A stretch of 64,000 nucleotides of DNA from assembly GCF_014207985.1 (NCBI RefSeq), contig NZ_JACHMI010000001.1, positions 12,011,001 through 12,075,000 of the forward strand, read 5' to 3'. The DNA is from Nonomuraea rubra (GTDB lineage Bacteria; Actinomycetota; Actinomycetes; Streptosporangiales; Streptosporangiaceae). Every line of letters starts with the position of its first letter. Position 1 is the stretch's first letter. A program made the position numbers and the translations under genes. The notes under the pieces were generated by a model, which made no database searches, was not told the origin of the DNA, and was given only the letters and a program-made list of their open reading frames with translations. Positions 8,474 to 17,410 of this stretch are shown in pieces.

Positions 8474-8510
8474 CGGGCTAGGTTATCCGGCCGGGTCGCC
8501 CCCTCCGCGG

Positions 8511-9152
8511 TCAGTCGGCCAGCCACTCCAGGACCCGCAGCGGATCCGGGAGCGGCCTGCCGTCCGGCGGCCGCAGCCAGGCCACGGGCTGGCCGCTGGG
8601 CAGCACCGAGGGAGGAGCCAGCACGTAGCTGTCGCGGCAGTGCCAGCGCAGCCCCGGCGTGTCGTCGATGGTGGCCGGGTCGCAGTCGAGGTGGCACGAC
8701 CACCACTCGTCCTCGTCCTCCGGGTTGCCCCTGGTGGCCACGTAGAACAAGACCCGGTCGCCGTTGGCGGCGACCGGGCCTGGGTGGGCGTCGGCGGCGT
8801 CGATCCGGGTCAGGGCCGACAGGCCGACGGCGAGCGGTACGTCGAAGACGTCGAACACGCGCCCCGTGGGCAGAATCACATTGGCGTCAGGCTCTGCCTG
8901 CCACCAGCGCGTGAGCAGGGCGGGGTCGGTGGTGGCCTGCATGTGCCAGGCGGGCGAGAGCGGATGGGCGCCGGGGTCGGGACAGCCGACCCGGTCGCAG
9001 GAACAGGCGCGCGGCCCGTGACGCAGCGGATAGGCGCCCGGCACGACGGGCCACCCCAGGGCGGCGTACTCGAGCACGGTCGAGATGCGTGTCGGCCGTG
9101 CCTGTTTCTGGGCCCGCTTTTTGGTACGCCGAGCCAGTGGTACCCCCACCAT
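8511..9152 (-). CDS. Bifunctional DNA primase/polymerase (prim-pol) N-terminal domain protein
   Basis: 213 residues from ATG 9152, chosen because GGGAGA precedes it by 5 nt; an ATG at 9272 gives 40 extra, unstructured-looking residues and has TAGAGT just upstream (possibly leaderless). The protein shows the prim-pol pattern seen in actinomycete stand-alone members: TVLEYAALGWPVVPGAYPLR, a Cys-rich CSCDRVGCPDPGAHP stretch, HMQATTDPALLTRWW, and PTGRVFDVFDVP, where the family's acidic residues would sit. No helicase or primase C-terminal domain follows. Biological role is unknown. It is unusual to find it between hemB (166 nt upstream) and hemL. Confidence 0.8.
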   Translation of the reverse strand: MVGVPLARRTKKRAQKQARPTRISTVLEYAALGWPVVPGAYPLRHGPRACSCDRVGCPDPGAHPLSPAWHMQATTDPALLTRWWQAEPDANVILPTGRVFDVFDVPLAVGLSALTRIDAADAHPGPVAANGDRVLFYVATRGNPEDEDEWWSCHLDCDPATIDDTPGLRWHCRDSYVLAPPSVLPSGQPVAWLRPPDGRPLPDPLRVLEWLAD

Positions 9153-9318
9153 GGTGTCTCCCGTTCGACTCACAGCGCCTGAGGAGGCCCCGACCCCGGG
9201 CGGAACGACGGCCGCGTTGAGCGGCCTGCCGCAGGCACCTACGCACACGCGGGACACACCAGCACTTGTCATTCAACTCTAACCCACGGGCCCCACGAGT
9301 CGGCGGGAAACCCCTTGG

Positions 9319-10302
9319 TTAGAGCCGTCGTGCCACTTCTGTAGCCCAATATGTCAAGATCAGGTCCGCGCCCGCCCGCTTGATCGCGACCAGCGACTCC
9401 ATGATCATCCGTTCCCTGTCCACCCAGCCGTTGGCCGCGGCGGCCTCGATCATCGCGTACTCGCCGCTGACCTGGTAGGCGGCCACCGGCACGTCCACCT
9501 CGGCGCGGAAGGCGGCGATGACGTCGAGGTAGGCCAGCGCGGGCTTGACCATGACCGCGTCGGCCCCCTCCGCCAGGTCCAGGCGGACCTCGCGCAGCGC
9601 CTCCTCCAGCGGGCCCGCCGGGTCCTGCTGGTGGGTGCTGCGGTCGCCGAACTGCGGCGCGCACTCGGCGGCGTCGCGGAACGGGCCGTAGAAGGCGGAG
9701 GCGTACTTGGCGGAGTAGGCCAGGATCGGCAGGTTGCCGTGCCCGGCGGCGTCGAGTGCCGCGCGGATCGCGCCCACCTGGCCGTCCATCATGCCGCTCG
9801 GCGCCACCATCTGCGACCCGGCCTCGGCCTGGGCCACCGCGATGGAGGCGTAGCGCTCCAGCGTCAGGTCGTTGTCCACGTCGCCGGACGGGGTCAGGAT
9901 CCCGCAGTGCCCGTTGTCGGTGAACTCGTCCAGGCACGTGTCGGCCATGACCACGATGGAGTCGCCCACCTCGGCCACCACGTCGCGCAGGGCCACCTGG
10001 AGCACCCCGTCGGGGTCGTCGGCGGCCGAGCCGCGCGCGTCCTTCACCGCCGGGATGCCGAACAGGATGATGCCGCCCACGCCCGCCTCGGCGGCCTCGT
10101 GGGCGGCCTTGCGCAGCGAGTCGCGGGTGTGCTGGACGACGCCCGGCATCGAGGCCACCGGCTGCGGCTCGGTGATGCCCTCCTTGGCGAACATCGGCAG
10201 GATCAGGTCGGCGGCGTGCAGCCTGGTGCCCGCCACCATCCGGCGCAGCGCGGGGTTGCGCCGCAGCCGCCTGGGCCGGGAGACGGGGTACTGCGCGCTC
10301 AT
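9319..10302 (-). CDS. hemB: Delta-aminolevulinic acid dehydratase (porphobilinogen synthase)
   Basis: 327 residues. Condenses two 5-aminolevulinate molecules to porphobilinogen. The two active-site lysines are visible in [18 protein letters not shown] and [12 protein letters not shown]. The metal site contains [16 protein letters not shown], with cysteines typical of the zinc- or magnesium-using bacterial classes. The ATG has GAGGAGAAG just upstream. It follows hemD by 10 nt in the rex-hemACDB order. Confidence 0.96.
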   Translation of the reverse strand: MSAQYPVSRPRRLRRNPALRRMVAGTRLHAADLILPMFAKEGITEPQPVASMPGVVQHTRDSLRKAAHEAAEAGVGGIILFGIPAVKDARGSAADDPDGVLQVALRDVVAEVGDSIVVMADTCLDEFTDNGHCGILTPSGDVDNDLTLERYASIAVAQAEAGSQMVAPSGMMDGQVGAIRAALDAAGHGNLPILAYSAKYASAFYGPFRDAAECAPQFGDRSTHQQDPAGPLEEALREVRLDLAEGADAVMVKPALAYLDVIAAFRAEVDVPVAAYQVSGEYAMIEAAAANGWVDRERMIMESLVAIKRAGADLILTYWATEVARRL

Positions 10303-10312
10303 CTGCTTCTCC

Positions 10313-11866
10313 TCATCTGGCTCTCCTCCTGGCGCCCCGGCGGTTCTGCGAGGGCCGGCGCGGGATGTCGCCCGCGACCAGGGCGGCCTGGCGCTGCTTG
10401 GCTCCGAACTCGGCCACCGCGGCGGCCAGGGCGGAGGCTGACGGCTTGTCGGCCATGACGTCCACCCGGAGCCCGAACTCCTCGGCCGTCTTGGCCGTCT
10501 GCGGCCCGATGACCGCGATCACGGTGACGTTGTGCGGCTTGCCGGCGATGCCCACGAGGTTGCGCACCGTGGACGAGGACGTGAAGAGCACGGCGTCGAA
10601 GCCGCCGCCCTTGATGGCCTCGCGGATGGGCGCGGGCGGCGGGGCGGCCCGCACGGTGCGGTACGCGGTGACGTCGTCGCACTCCCAGCCCAGCTCGGTG
10701 AGCCCGGCCACGAGCGTGTCGGTGGAGATGTCGGCCCGCGGCAGCAGCACCCGGTTGATCGGGTCGAGCATCGAGTCGTACGGCGGCCACTCGGCCACCA
10801 GCCCCTCGGACGACTGCTCGCCGGAGGGCAGCAGGTCGGGCTTGACGCCGAACTCGACCAGGGCCCGCGAGGTGGCGTCGCCGACGGCGGCCACCTTGAG
10901 CCCGGCGAAGGCACGGGCGTCGAGGCCGTACTCCTCGAACTTCTCGCGTACCGCCTTGACCGCGTTCGCGCTGGTGAAGGCCACCCACTCGTAGCGGCCG
11001 GTGACCAGACCCTTGATCGCGCGGTCCATCTGCTGCGGCGTGCGGGGCGGCTCGACCGAGATGGTCGGCACCTCCTCGGGCACCGCGCCGTAGGCGACGA
11101 GCTGCTCGGACAGGGAGCGCGACTGCTCCTTCGTCCTGGGCACCAGCACCCGCCAGCCGAACAGCGGCTTGGTCTCGAACCACGACAGCTTGTCGCGCTG
11201 CCCCACGGCCTCGCCGACCACGATCAGCGCGGGCTCGGTGAACCCGGCGTGCTTGAGGTCGGCCTGGAGCCGGCCGAGCGAGGACACGACGGTGTACTGC
11301 TCGGTGGTGGTGCCGCCGCTGCTGACCGCGACGGGCGTGGTGTCGGGCTTGCCGCCGGCGATCAGCGCCTTGCCGATGGCCACGGCGTCGCCGATGCCGT
11401 TGTAGACGACCAGCGTGCCGCGGCAGGCGGCGTGCGCGGCCCAGTCCTGCTCCTGGGCGGCGTCGACGATGCGGAACTCGGGCACCGCCGTCGCCGGCGG
11501 GATGCCCGCGTAGGTGAGGACGGCGGTCGCGGGCGGCACGCCGGGCACGATCTCGAAGTCCACCTCCGCGGCGGTGCAGGCCGCGGCCTCCTCGGTGATC
11601 GAGGAGAACAGCATGGGGTCGCCCTCGACCAGGCGGACCACGAGCTGCCCCCGTGCGGCGCGCCGCACGAAGTCGCCGCCGGAGAGCTCGGCGACCTCGA
11701 CGCCTTCACGGCAGTGGCGCAGCAGCGGGGTTTGCGTTTCGACGTCGAGCACGACCGCGTCGGCCTTGGCGAGCAGTTCGGCGGCGCGGAGCGTCAGCAG
11801 GTTGGGGTCGCCGGGACCCGCGCCCACGAACGCGACGAAACCGGAGGTTGGACTATCGGAGCTCAA
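10313..11866 (-). CDS. hemD: Bifunctional uroporphyrinogen-III C-methyltransferase / uroporphyrinogen-III synthase
   Basis: 517-residue fusion. Residues ~8-245 are a SAM-dependent SUMT/CobA domain ([54 protein letters not shown]), which methylates uroporphyrinogen III towards precorrin-2 (sirohaem, cobalamin). Residues ~255-495 are a HEM4 domain that cyclises hydroxymethylbilane ([37 protein letters not shown]). The start is TTG with GGGGAG upstream, overlapping the hemC stop as TTGA. Fusion of these activities is usual in actinomycetes and places the haem/sirohaem branch point in one protein. The C-terminal tail is Arg-rich. Confidence 0.95.
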   Translation of the reverse strand: MSSDSPTSGFVAFVGAGPGDPNLLTLRAAELLAKADAVVLDVETQTPLLRHCREGVEVAELSGGDFVRRAARGQLVVRLVEGDPMLFSSITEEAAACTAAEVDFEIVPGVPPATAVLTYAGIPPATAVPEFRIVDAAQEQDWAAHAACRGTLVVYNGIGDAVAIGKALIAGGKPDTTPVAVSSGGTTTEQYTVVSSLGRLQADLKHAGFTEPALIVVGEAVGQRDKLSWFETKPLFGWRVLVPRTKEQSRSLSEQLVAYGAVPEEVPTISVEPPRTPQQMDRAIKGLVTGRYEWVAFTSANAVKAVREKFEEYGLDARAFAGLKVAAVGDATSRALVEFGVKPDLLPSGEQSSEGLVAEWPPYDSMLDPINRVLLPRADISTDTLVAGLTELGWECDDVTAYRTVRAAPPPAPIREAIKGGGFDAVLFTSSSTVRNLVGIAGKPHNVTVIAVIGPQTAKTAEEFGLRVDVMADKPSASALAAAVAEFGAKQRQAALVAGDIPRRPSQNRRGARRRAR

Positions 11867-12783
11867 TGGGAATGCTCCCCCATCAATCTGTCGGCACCTT
11901 CGGCGATCATCTCGGCCGCTAGGAGGCGGCCCAGGTTCGCAGCCTCCGAAGGAGAGCCGGCGGCGGACTTGCGGACCGTTTCGCGGCCGTCGATGGAGAC
12001 GACCACAGCGGTCAGGTTCAGAGTGTGCCCGTCATCGGCCGCGAACGCACCCACCGGAGCGGCGCACCCGGCCTCCAGGGCGGCCAGCAGGGCACGCTCG
12101 GCGGTCACCGCGGAGCGGGTCCGCCGGTCGTCGAGCACGCGCAGGAACTCGATCACGTCGGGGCGGTCGGCGCGGCACTCCACGGCCAGCGCGCCCTGGC
12201 CAGGCGCGGGCAGCAGCTCCTCGACCTCGAAGATCTGCGCGATCTCCGCGTCGCGGCCGAGCCGGTGCAGGCCGGCGGAGGCGAGCACGACCGCGTCGAG
12301 CTCGCCGGAGTGGACCTTGCCGATGCGCGTGTCGGCGTTGCCGCGGATCGCGACGTACTCGAGGTCGGGGCGGAGCGCGCTGAGCATGGCGACGCGGCGC
12401 GGCGAGCCGGTGCCGACCCTGGCCCCGGGGGCCAGGTCGGCGAACTTGTGCGTGCCCACCAGCGCGTCGCGGTGGTCGTGGCGGGCCGGGAGCGCGGCCA
12501 GCGTGAAGCGCGGGTCCTGCTTGGTCGGCAGGTCCTTCAGCGAGTGGACGGCGAAGTCGATCTCGTTCTCGACGAGCTTGTCACGCAGCGCGCTGACGAA
12601 CACGCCGGTCCCGCCGAGCTGCGCCAGGTGCGCCTTGGTGACGTCGCCGAACGTGGTCACGCCGACGAGCTCGACCGCCCGCCCGGTGCGCTCGACGTAG
12701 GCGTCGGCCACCATCCGGGACTGCGTGGTCGCCAGGAGGCTGCGGCGGGTTCCGAGCCGCAACGCGCCGGACCGCGACGTCAC
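11863..12783 (-). CDS. hemC: Hydroxymethylbilane synthase (porphobilinogen deaminase)
   Basis: 306 residues. Polymerises four porphobilinogen units on a dipyrromethane cofactor. Recognisable are the N-terminal LRLGTRRSLLATTQSRMVAD, VHSLKDLPT, GTGSPRRVAML and the cofactor cysteine in AALEAGCAAPVGAFA. GTG start overlapping the hemA stop by 4 nt (GTGA), and its own stop overlaps hemD. Tightly coupled middle gene of the haem operon. Confidence 0.96.
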   Translation of the reverse strand: MTSRSGALRLGTRRSLLATTQSRMVADAYVERTGRAVELVGVTTFGDVTKAHLAQLGGTGVFVSALRDKLVENEIDFAVHSLKDLPTKQDPRFTLAALPARHDHRDALVGTHKFADLAPGARVGTGSPRRVAMLSALRPDLEYVAIRGNADTRIGKVHSGELDAVVLASAGLHRLGRDAEIAQIFEVEELLPAPGQGALAVECRADRPDVIEFLRVLDDRRTRSAVTAERALLAALEAGCAAPVGAFAADDGHTLNLTAVVVSIDGRETVRKSAAGSPSEAANLGRLLAAEMIAEGADRLMGEHSH

Positions 12784-14036
12784 AGCTCCACCTCCCTCAC
12801 GGCCTCGGGCACCTTCGGATCCAGATTGAACAACTCACGCAGGGCTTCCGCATAATGATCGCCCCCTGGGCAGGTGGCGAGCTGCTTGACACGCACAGTC
12901 GGCTCGTGAAGCAGCTTGTCGACGACCCGCTGGACGGTCATGGCGACCTCGTCCCTGGCCCGCTCGTCGAGGTCGGGCACCCGCATGAGCAGGCGGCCCA
13001 GCTCGGACTCGACCACGCCGGCCGCCTTGCTGCGCAGCGCCACCACGGTCGGGGTGACCTTGGCGGCCCGCTCGGCGTCGAGGTAGGCGCGCAGCTCCTC
13101 GGCGACGAGGGCGCGTACGGACCGCACCGCGTCGCCCTCGTGCGAGCCGATGCCGGACTCCTGGATCGTCTCCAGGTCGACCAGCGTGACGCCGGGCACG
13201 GCGCGTACGGCGGGGTCGATGTCGTGCGGCAGCGCCAGGTCGAGCAGGAACGCGGGCCCGGCGAGCATGTCGGGCGTGACGATGTGGCGGCCCGCGCCGG
13301 TGCAGGTGATGACGATGTCGGCGGCGGCCAGCTCCTCGCCCACGGCGGAGAACGCGACCGCGCGCCCGCCGACGGACTCGGCCAGCCTGGCGCCCCGCTC
13401 GTACGTGCGGTTGGCCACGACGATGTCGCTCACCCCGGCGCGCGCCAGCGTGGCGGCGGCCAGCGAGCTCATCGAGCCCGCGCCGATCACCAGGGCGCGC
13501 CGCCCTTCCAGCTCGCCCGCCAGCGCGAGACCGGCGGTGACGAGGGAGGCGCCGTGCTTGTCGATGCCGGTGTCGGTCTGGGCCCGCTTGCCGACGCGCA
13601 GCGCCTGCTGGACCAGCTCGTTGAGGGTGGCGCCGACGGTGCCCTGGCGCTGCGCCAGCTTGAGCGCCTGGCGGACCTGGCCGAGGATCTGGCCCTCGCC
13701 GACCACCATCGAGTCGAGCCCGCACACCACGGAGAACAGGTGCTCGACCGCCCGCTCCTCGTAGTGCACGTAGAAGTGCGGCGTCAGCTCCTCGACCGGG
13801 ACGCCCGTGTGCACGCCCAGGAGGTCGCTGATGGCGGTGACGGCGGCGTGGAAGCGGTCGACCGTGACGTAGACCTCGACCCGGTTGCAGGTCGAGACCA
13901 CCATGGCCTCCGCGACGCAGGGATCCTGCTGCACGTCGTGCAGCAGCTTGACGAGCGCGTCACCCGTCAGCGAGACCCGCTCCAGCAGAGCCACCGGCGC
14001 GGTGCGGTGGCTCAGTCCGATAGCCAGAACACTCAT
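12780..14036 (-). CDS. hemA: Glutamyl-tRNA reductase
   Basis: 418 residues; NADPH-dependent reduction of glutamyl-tRNA to glutamate-1-semialdehyde, the committed step of the C5 pathway. The catalytic cysteine is in VVSTCNRVEVYVT, GLDSMVVGEGQILGQVRQA is the family signature, and ALVIGAGSMSSLAAATLARAG is the NADPH Rossmann motif; a C-terminal dimerisation helix region follows. The start overlaps the rex stop by 4 nt (ATGA), so its expression should be coupled to the redox sensor Rex. Confidence 0.96.
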   Translation of the reverse strand: MSVLAIGLSHRTAPVALLERVSLTGDALVKLLHDVQQDPCVAEAMVVSTCNRVEVYVTVDRFHAAVTAISDLLGVHTGVPVEELTPHFYVHYEERAVEHLFSVVCGLDSMVVGEGQILGQVRQALKLAQRQGTVGATLNELVQQALRVGKRAQTDTGIDKHGASLVTAGLALAGELEGRRALVIGAGSMSSLAAATLARAGVSDIVVANRTYERGARLAESVGGRAVAFSAVGEELAAADIVITCTGAGRHIVTPDMLAGPAFLLDLALPHDIDPAVRAVPGVTLVDLETIQESGIGSHEGDAVRSVRALVAEELRAYLDAERAAKVTPTVVALRSKAAGVVESELGRLLMRVPDLDERARDEVAMTVQRVVDKLLHEPTVRVKQLATCPGGDHYAEALRELFNLDPKVPEAVREVEL

Positions 14037-14710
14037 TGACTGTCCACCGCCATGAGTGGCCCCCCAGCCTTGCGTTGCTCGTGGAACGCGAGAATCTGCA
14101 GTTCTATGGATAGATCGACCTTACGGACATCGACGCTGTCGGGCACGGTGAGCACGACGGGGGCGAAGTTCAGGATGCTGGTGACGCCCACGGCGACCAC
14201 GCGATCGCACACTTCCTGCGCCGCTGCCGCCGGTGTCGCCAGAACCACGATCGAAACTCCCCGCCGTTTGATCACGGCTTCCAGCTCGTCGATGTGCTCC
14301 ACATTCAATCCCGCGATGGTGTCGCCCACGACTTCGGGGTCGGCGTCCACGAGCGCCGCGACCCGGAAGCCCCTGGAGACGAAGCCACCGTAGTTGGCCA
14401 GCGCGCGGCCGAGGTTACCGACTCCGACGATCGCGACCGCCCAGTCTTGCGTCAGGCCGAGCTCGCGGGAGATCTGGTAGACGAGGTACTCAACGTCATA
14501 GCCTACGCCGCGCGTGCCGTACGAGCCGAGATGTGACAGATCCTTGCGCAACTTGGCGGAATTGACCCCGGCGGCGACGGCCAGGTCTTCCGAGCTGACG
14601 GTCGCGATGCCCCGCTCGGCCATCCCGTGCAGCGCCCGGAGGTACAGCGGAAGCCTGGCGACCGTCGCCTCGGGTATACCGCGGTCACGGGGCTGGGACG
14701 GGCTCTTCAC
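14033..14710 (-). CDS. rex: Redox-sensing transcriptional repressor Rex
   Basis: 225 residues. N-terminal winged helix (IPEATVARLPLYLRALHGMAE, then AGVNSAKLRKDLSHLGSYGTRGVGYDV) and a Rossmann NAD(H)-binding domain with VGVGNLGRALANYGGF and a C-terminal helix. Rex family members release DNA when NADH/NAD+ rises. GTG start at 14710. It heads the hemACDB run, as reported for S. coelicolor rex-hemACD, and a matching operator lies 75 nt upstream, consistent with autoregulation. Confidence 0.96.
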   Translation of the reverse strand: MKSPSQPRDRGIPEATVARLPLYLRALHGMAERGIATVSSEDLAVAAGVNSAKLRKDLSHLGSYGTRGVGYDVEYLVYQISRELGLTQDWAVAIVGVGNLGRALANYGGFVSRGFRVAALVDADPEVVGDTIAGLNVEHIDELEAVIKRRGVSIVVLATPAAAAQEVCDRVVAVGVTSILNFAPVVLTVPDSVDVRKVDLSIELQILAFHEQRKAGGPLMAVDSQ

Positions 14711-14784
14711 GTGCCGGTGCTCCAGGGTAGGGGCGGCTTGGGGACCGCGTGAACGGAATCGAACCGTCTTTCAGGTTAATCCCT

Positions 14785-14802
14785 TTGTGAACCGATGCAC
14801 AA
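14785..14802. promoter_or_regulatory. Rex operator (ROP box) between rex and glutaredoxin-like gene
   Basis: TTGTGAACCGATGCACAA differs at one half-site position from the Rex consensus TTGTGAA-N4-TTCACAA. It sits in the 115-nt divergent region, 75 nt before rex and 24 nt before the glutaredoxin-like start, so Rex could control both directions. Minus-strand TTGTGC within it, with a 17-nt spacer, may be part of the rex promoter. Confidence 0.85.
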
Positions 14803-14825
14803 AGTCGGCGGGGTACGGTTGCCGT

Positions 14826-15062
14826 ATGCATCGCATCACCTTGCTCGGCAAGCCCGGCTGTCACTTGTGTGACGACGCGCGCGAGGTCATCGCCCGGGTC
14901 GCGGGCGAGCTCGGCGTGCCGTGGGAGGAGATCAGCATCGACTCGTCCGAGGAGTTGCGGGAGAAGTACTGGGAGATGATCCCGGTCACGCTGATCGACG
15001 GCGTGCAGCACGACTTCTGGCGGGTGGACGAGGCCAGGCTGAGGGCCGCGCTCAGTACGTGA
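14826..15062 (+). CDS. Glutaredoxin/thioredoxin-like small redox protein
   Basis: 78 residues with a thioredoxin fold of the DUF836/glutaredoxin-like type: ITLLGKPGCHLCDDAREVI carries the CxxC (CHLC) close to the N-terminus and MIPVTLIDG holds the cis-proline. A similar gene (Rv0508) neighbours hemA in M. tuberculosis. There is no good ribosome site near the ATG. The last 11 nt overlap the convergent ABM-domain gene. Its position beside the Rex operator suggests redox-linked expression. Confidence 0.85.
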   Translation: MHRITLLGKPGCHLCDDAREVIARVAGELGVPWEEISIDSSEELREKYWEMIPVTLIDGVQHDFWRVDEARLRAALST

Positions 15063-16521
15063 CCATGGGGAGCGGCACGACCTTGGCGGCGTTCACGTCG
15101 AGCTCGATGACGTTCGTGGCCAGCACCATCGCCTGCCGCTCGTTGACGAACCGCTCCACGTGCGGCTGCCGCTGGTGGTCGCGGTAGGCGACCTCGTCGC
15201 GGTAGAGCTCGTAGACGATGCGCTGCAGCGGGGCCGACTTCACGGCGTGGCAGGCGTACACGAGCGTGTCGGGCTCGCCGCGGCGCACGGCCTCGACGGT
15301 GGCCTCGGCCAGCCGGTCGAACGCCTCCCCCGCGCCGTCCACGATCGTGAAGACGGTGAGCAGGCCGTAGATGTGCGGTGACGGCCTGCCCGGGCCTGGC
15401 TGCTGCTGGGCGGGCGAGAACAGGTCGGCGCCCGGGTAGACCACTCCGGTCGCCGGGGCGGGGGGAGCCGTCGGCGGGCTCATGGGTGGCGCGCCGTTCA
15501 TGATGTAGCCGGTCGAGGGGCCGTCGTCGAGCGGCGCGGACATGCGGGCCGCGTAGTCGACCTCCCGCTGCCGGTAGCCCTCGTCGCCCGCCCGGTACTC
15601 GGCCACCAGGTCGCCCAGCCCCGACGAGCGGCGCGGCGGCCCGGGCTGCGGGTCCGCGGCCGGCACCGGCTCCGGCATGCCCCGGTGGCCGCCCTGCTGC
15701 GGCACCTCGTCGCGGAACATCGGGCGGTCGCCGGGAGTCATCCGGTGCTCCTCCAGCACCATGGGACGCTCCTCGCGGCGCTGAGAGCGCTCCTCACGGC
15801 GCGGGGCGCGCTCCTCGCGGTCGTCGTCGAAATCGTCCTCGTCGTCGTCCTCGTACGGCGCCAGCGGCCGCAGCACGGTGTACCAGACCGCGGCAGCGGC
15901 CACGGCCAGCAGCGCCGTGGTGAACAGCCCCGGCACGGGGAACCGCATGGCGCCCACGAGCGCCAGCCCCGACGGGACGATGACCACGGTCGCGTGCAGG
16001 TTGTCGGTGTCGTACTCGTCGCCGTTGCGCCACTTGAGCCCGGCCACCACCAGCATCGCCAGCATGACGAGCACGGCGACCGCGTGCGCGCCGATCAGCA
16101 GGTAGGCGGGCGGGACGTTCCAGTGCGTCGAGGCGGTGGGCAGGGACGCGCCCATCTCCTCGGTCTTCAGCGGGTCCCAGACCATGATCACGGTGGAGAC
16201 GAAGGTCAGCGCGATGCCGAACAGCCACGCCAGGAACCTCGGCGGCGCCTTCTCCGACAGCAGCTGCACCAGGCCGATGGCCAGCCACAGGGGCGCGATG
16301 AGCGATCCCGTGACCTGGTAGATCCGGAACGTGACGCCGCCGAAGCCGGCGAGATAGCCGAAGCCGATCACGCCCAGTGACAGGCACAGGCCCACGACTG
16401 CAACGGTCCAGGCGATCAACCACCCCTCGGGCTCGTCGCGCAGTCGTTGGATCAGGGCACCGGCCGCGACGGCGGCCAGGAGCGCACCGGCAAAAGCGAT
16501 GACAGCAACGAGGATCTCCAT
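15052..16521 (-). CDS. Seven-TM membrane protein fused to a C-terminal antibiotic biosynthesis monooxygenase (ABM) domain
   Basis: 489 residues from ATG 16521 (GGAG 6 nt upstream; the longer frame adds 23 residues without a ribosome site). Residues 1-~235 contain about seven hydrophobic helices. Residues ~240-380 form a highly charged linker (DDDEDDFDDDREERAPRREE, then repeats of RREER) rich in Pro and Gly. The last ~105 residues (IYGLLTVFTIVDGAGEAF onward, with VYELYRDEVAYRDHQRQPHV) match the dimeric alpha/beta-barrel ABM fold, which degrades or oxidises aromatic or haem-like substrates or acts as a sensor. Function of the fusion is unknown. It is divergent from bldN and converges on the glutaredoxin-like gene. 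Confidence 0.8.
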   Translation of the reverse strand: MEILVAVIAFAGALLAAVAAGALIQRLRDEPEGWLIAWTVAVVGLCLSLGVIGFGYLAGFGGVTFRIYQVTGSLIAPLWLAIGLVQLLSEKAPPRFLAWLFGIALTFVSTVIMVWDPLKTEEMGASLPTASTHWNVPPAYLLIGAHAVAVLVMLAMLVVAGLKWRNGDEYDTDNLHATVVIVPSGLALVGAMRFPVPGLFTTALLAVAAAAVWYTVLRPLAPYEDDDEDDFDDDREERAPRREERSQRREERPMVLEEHRMTPGDRPMFRDEVPQQGGHRGMPEPVPAADPQPGPPRRSSGLGDLVAEYRAGDEGYRQREVDYAARMSAPLDDGPSTGYIMNGAPPMSPPTAPPAPATGVVYPGADLFSPAQQQPGPGRPSPHIYGLLTVFTIVDGAGEAFDRLAEATVEAVRRGEPDTLVYACHAVKSAPLQRIVYELYRDEVAYRDHQRQPHVERFVNERQAMVLATNVIELDVNAAKVVPLPMVTY

Positions 16522-16610
16522 GGTGACTCCAATGCTGCCGGACGATGCCTCCCAGCCGGTAGCCGAAGAGGGAACGGGTCGGTCCACCACGGTATCCGCC
16601 GATTACGCCT

Positions 16611-16624
16611 AGTCATGCATGACT
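16611..16624. promoter_or_regulatory. Perfect 14-bp palindrome upstream of bldN
   Basis: AGTCATGCATGACT is fully self-complementary. It lies 76 nt before the bldN ATG, just upstream of the predicted -35 box, and 90 nt before the divergent membrane-ABM gene. Good candidate for a dimeric regulator site controlling bldN and/or its neighbour. Confidence 0.5.
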
Positions 16625-16632
16625 TCCGTGGA

Positions 16633-16661
16633 TTGTGGATTTTCCGGTTGATTTCTAGAGT
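16633..16661 (+). promoter_or_regulatory. Sigma70-type promoter for bldN
   Basis: TTGTGG at 16633-16638 and TAGAGT at 16656-16661 are separated by 17 nt, giving a likely transcription start about 33 nt upstream of the bldN ATG. GTGGATTGTGGATT just upstream is a short tandem repeat. Confidence 0.5.
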
Positions 16662-16700
16662 GTTCGAGCACGCCGCACCCCTTACCCCTAGGGATACCGG

Positions 16701-17351
16701 ATGCCTGACTCGTCGCCGTTCGCCGGGCTGCTGGCGCCAGCGGTCGCTGGACCTGCCCGGACGGGCGAGTTCGCCGTGCGCGAAGACGTCCCTGAAGACA
16801 CTTCGGGCGACCTCCGTACGCTGGTGATGCATGCCAAGAACGGCTGCACGCAGTCCTTTGGCACGCTCTACGACCGTTACGTGGACCTGGTCTACCGCTA
16901 CATCTACTTCCGGGTGGGCTCCCACCCGCTGGCGGAGGACCTCACCAGCGAGACCTTCCTGCGGGCGCTGCGCAGGATCGGCGACTTCACCTGGCAGGGC
17001 CGCGACTTCGGGGCCTGGCTCGTGACCATCGCGAGAAACCTGGTGACCGACCACTTCAAGTCAGGGCGCTACCGGTTGGAGATCCCGACTGGAGAGGTCA
17101 TCGACGTTCCGCTCGACGGCTCGCACATCCCCGAGAACGCCGTGGTCACGGCCATCATCAACGACCGGGTGCTGCGTGCCGTACGAGACCTCAATCCCGA
17201 ACAACAGGAATGCGTCGTCCTGCGCTTCCTGCACGGCCTCTCGCTCGCGGAAACCGCGCTGATCATGGGGAAGAAGAGTGGAGCGATCAAAGCGCTGCAG
17301 TTCCGTGCCGTACGGGCGCTGGCCAGGGCGCTCAAGCACGACCTGGCGTAA
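16701..17351 (+). CDS. bldN: ECF RNA polymerase sigma factor, BldN-like
   Basis: 216 residues. Sigma region 2 spans ~50-115 (SFGTLYDRYVDLVYRYIYFR, HPLAEDLTSETFLRAL, FGAWLVTIARNLVTDHFK) and region 4 ~150-210 (LNPEQQECVVLRFLHGLSLAETALIMGK, KSGAIKALQFRAVRALARAL). A ~45-residue N-terminal extension precedes region 2, as in BldN. In Streptomyces BldN directs aerial-development genes (chaplins, rodlins). The next gene encodes a membrane protein of the type that partners BldN. A perfect palindrome and a sigma70-type promoter lie upstream. Confidence 0.88.
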   Translation: MPDSSPFAGLLAPAVAGPARTGEFAVREDVPEDTSGDLRTLVMHAKNGCTQSFGTLYDRYVDLVYRYIYFRVGSHPLAEDLTSETFLRALRRIGDFTWQGRDFGAWLVTIARNLVTDHFKSGRYRLEIPTGEVIDVPLDGSHIPENAVVTAIINDRVLRAVRDLNPEQQECVVLRFLHGLSLAETALIMGKKSGAIKALQFRAVRALARALKHDLA

Positions 17352-17410
17352 CCTCCACCCTCCGCTCCTCGTTAGGCAGGTGTCATGGCCGCGTCGGTCA
17401 GGGAGCCGTC

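Noticed and set aside
9153..9272. Longer N-terminus for the primase/polymerase-like gene
   Set aside because: Possible as a leaderless start, but the added 40 residues look unstructured and the ATG at 9152 has a proper ribosome site. Left open.
10532..12700. Long plus-strand frame across hemD and hemC
   Set aside because: It spans the junction of two overlapping haem genes on the other strand; no domain resemblance.
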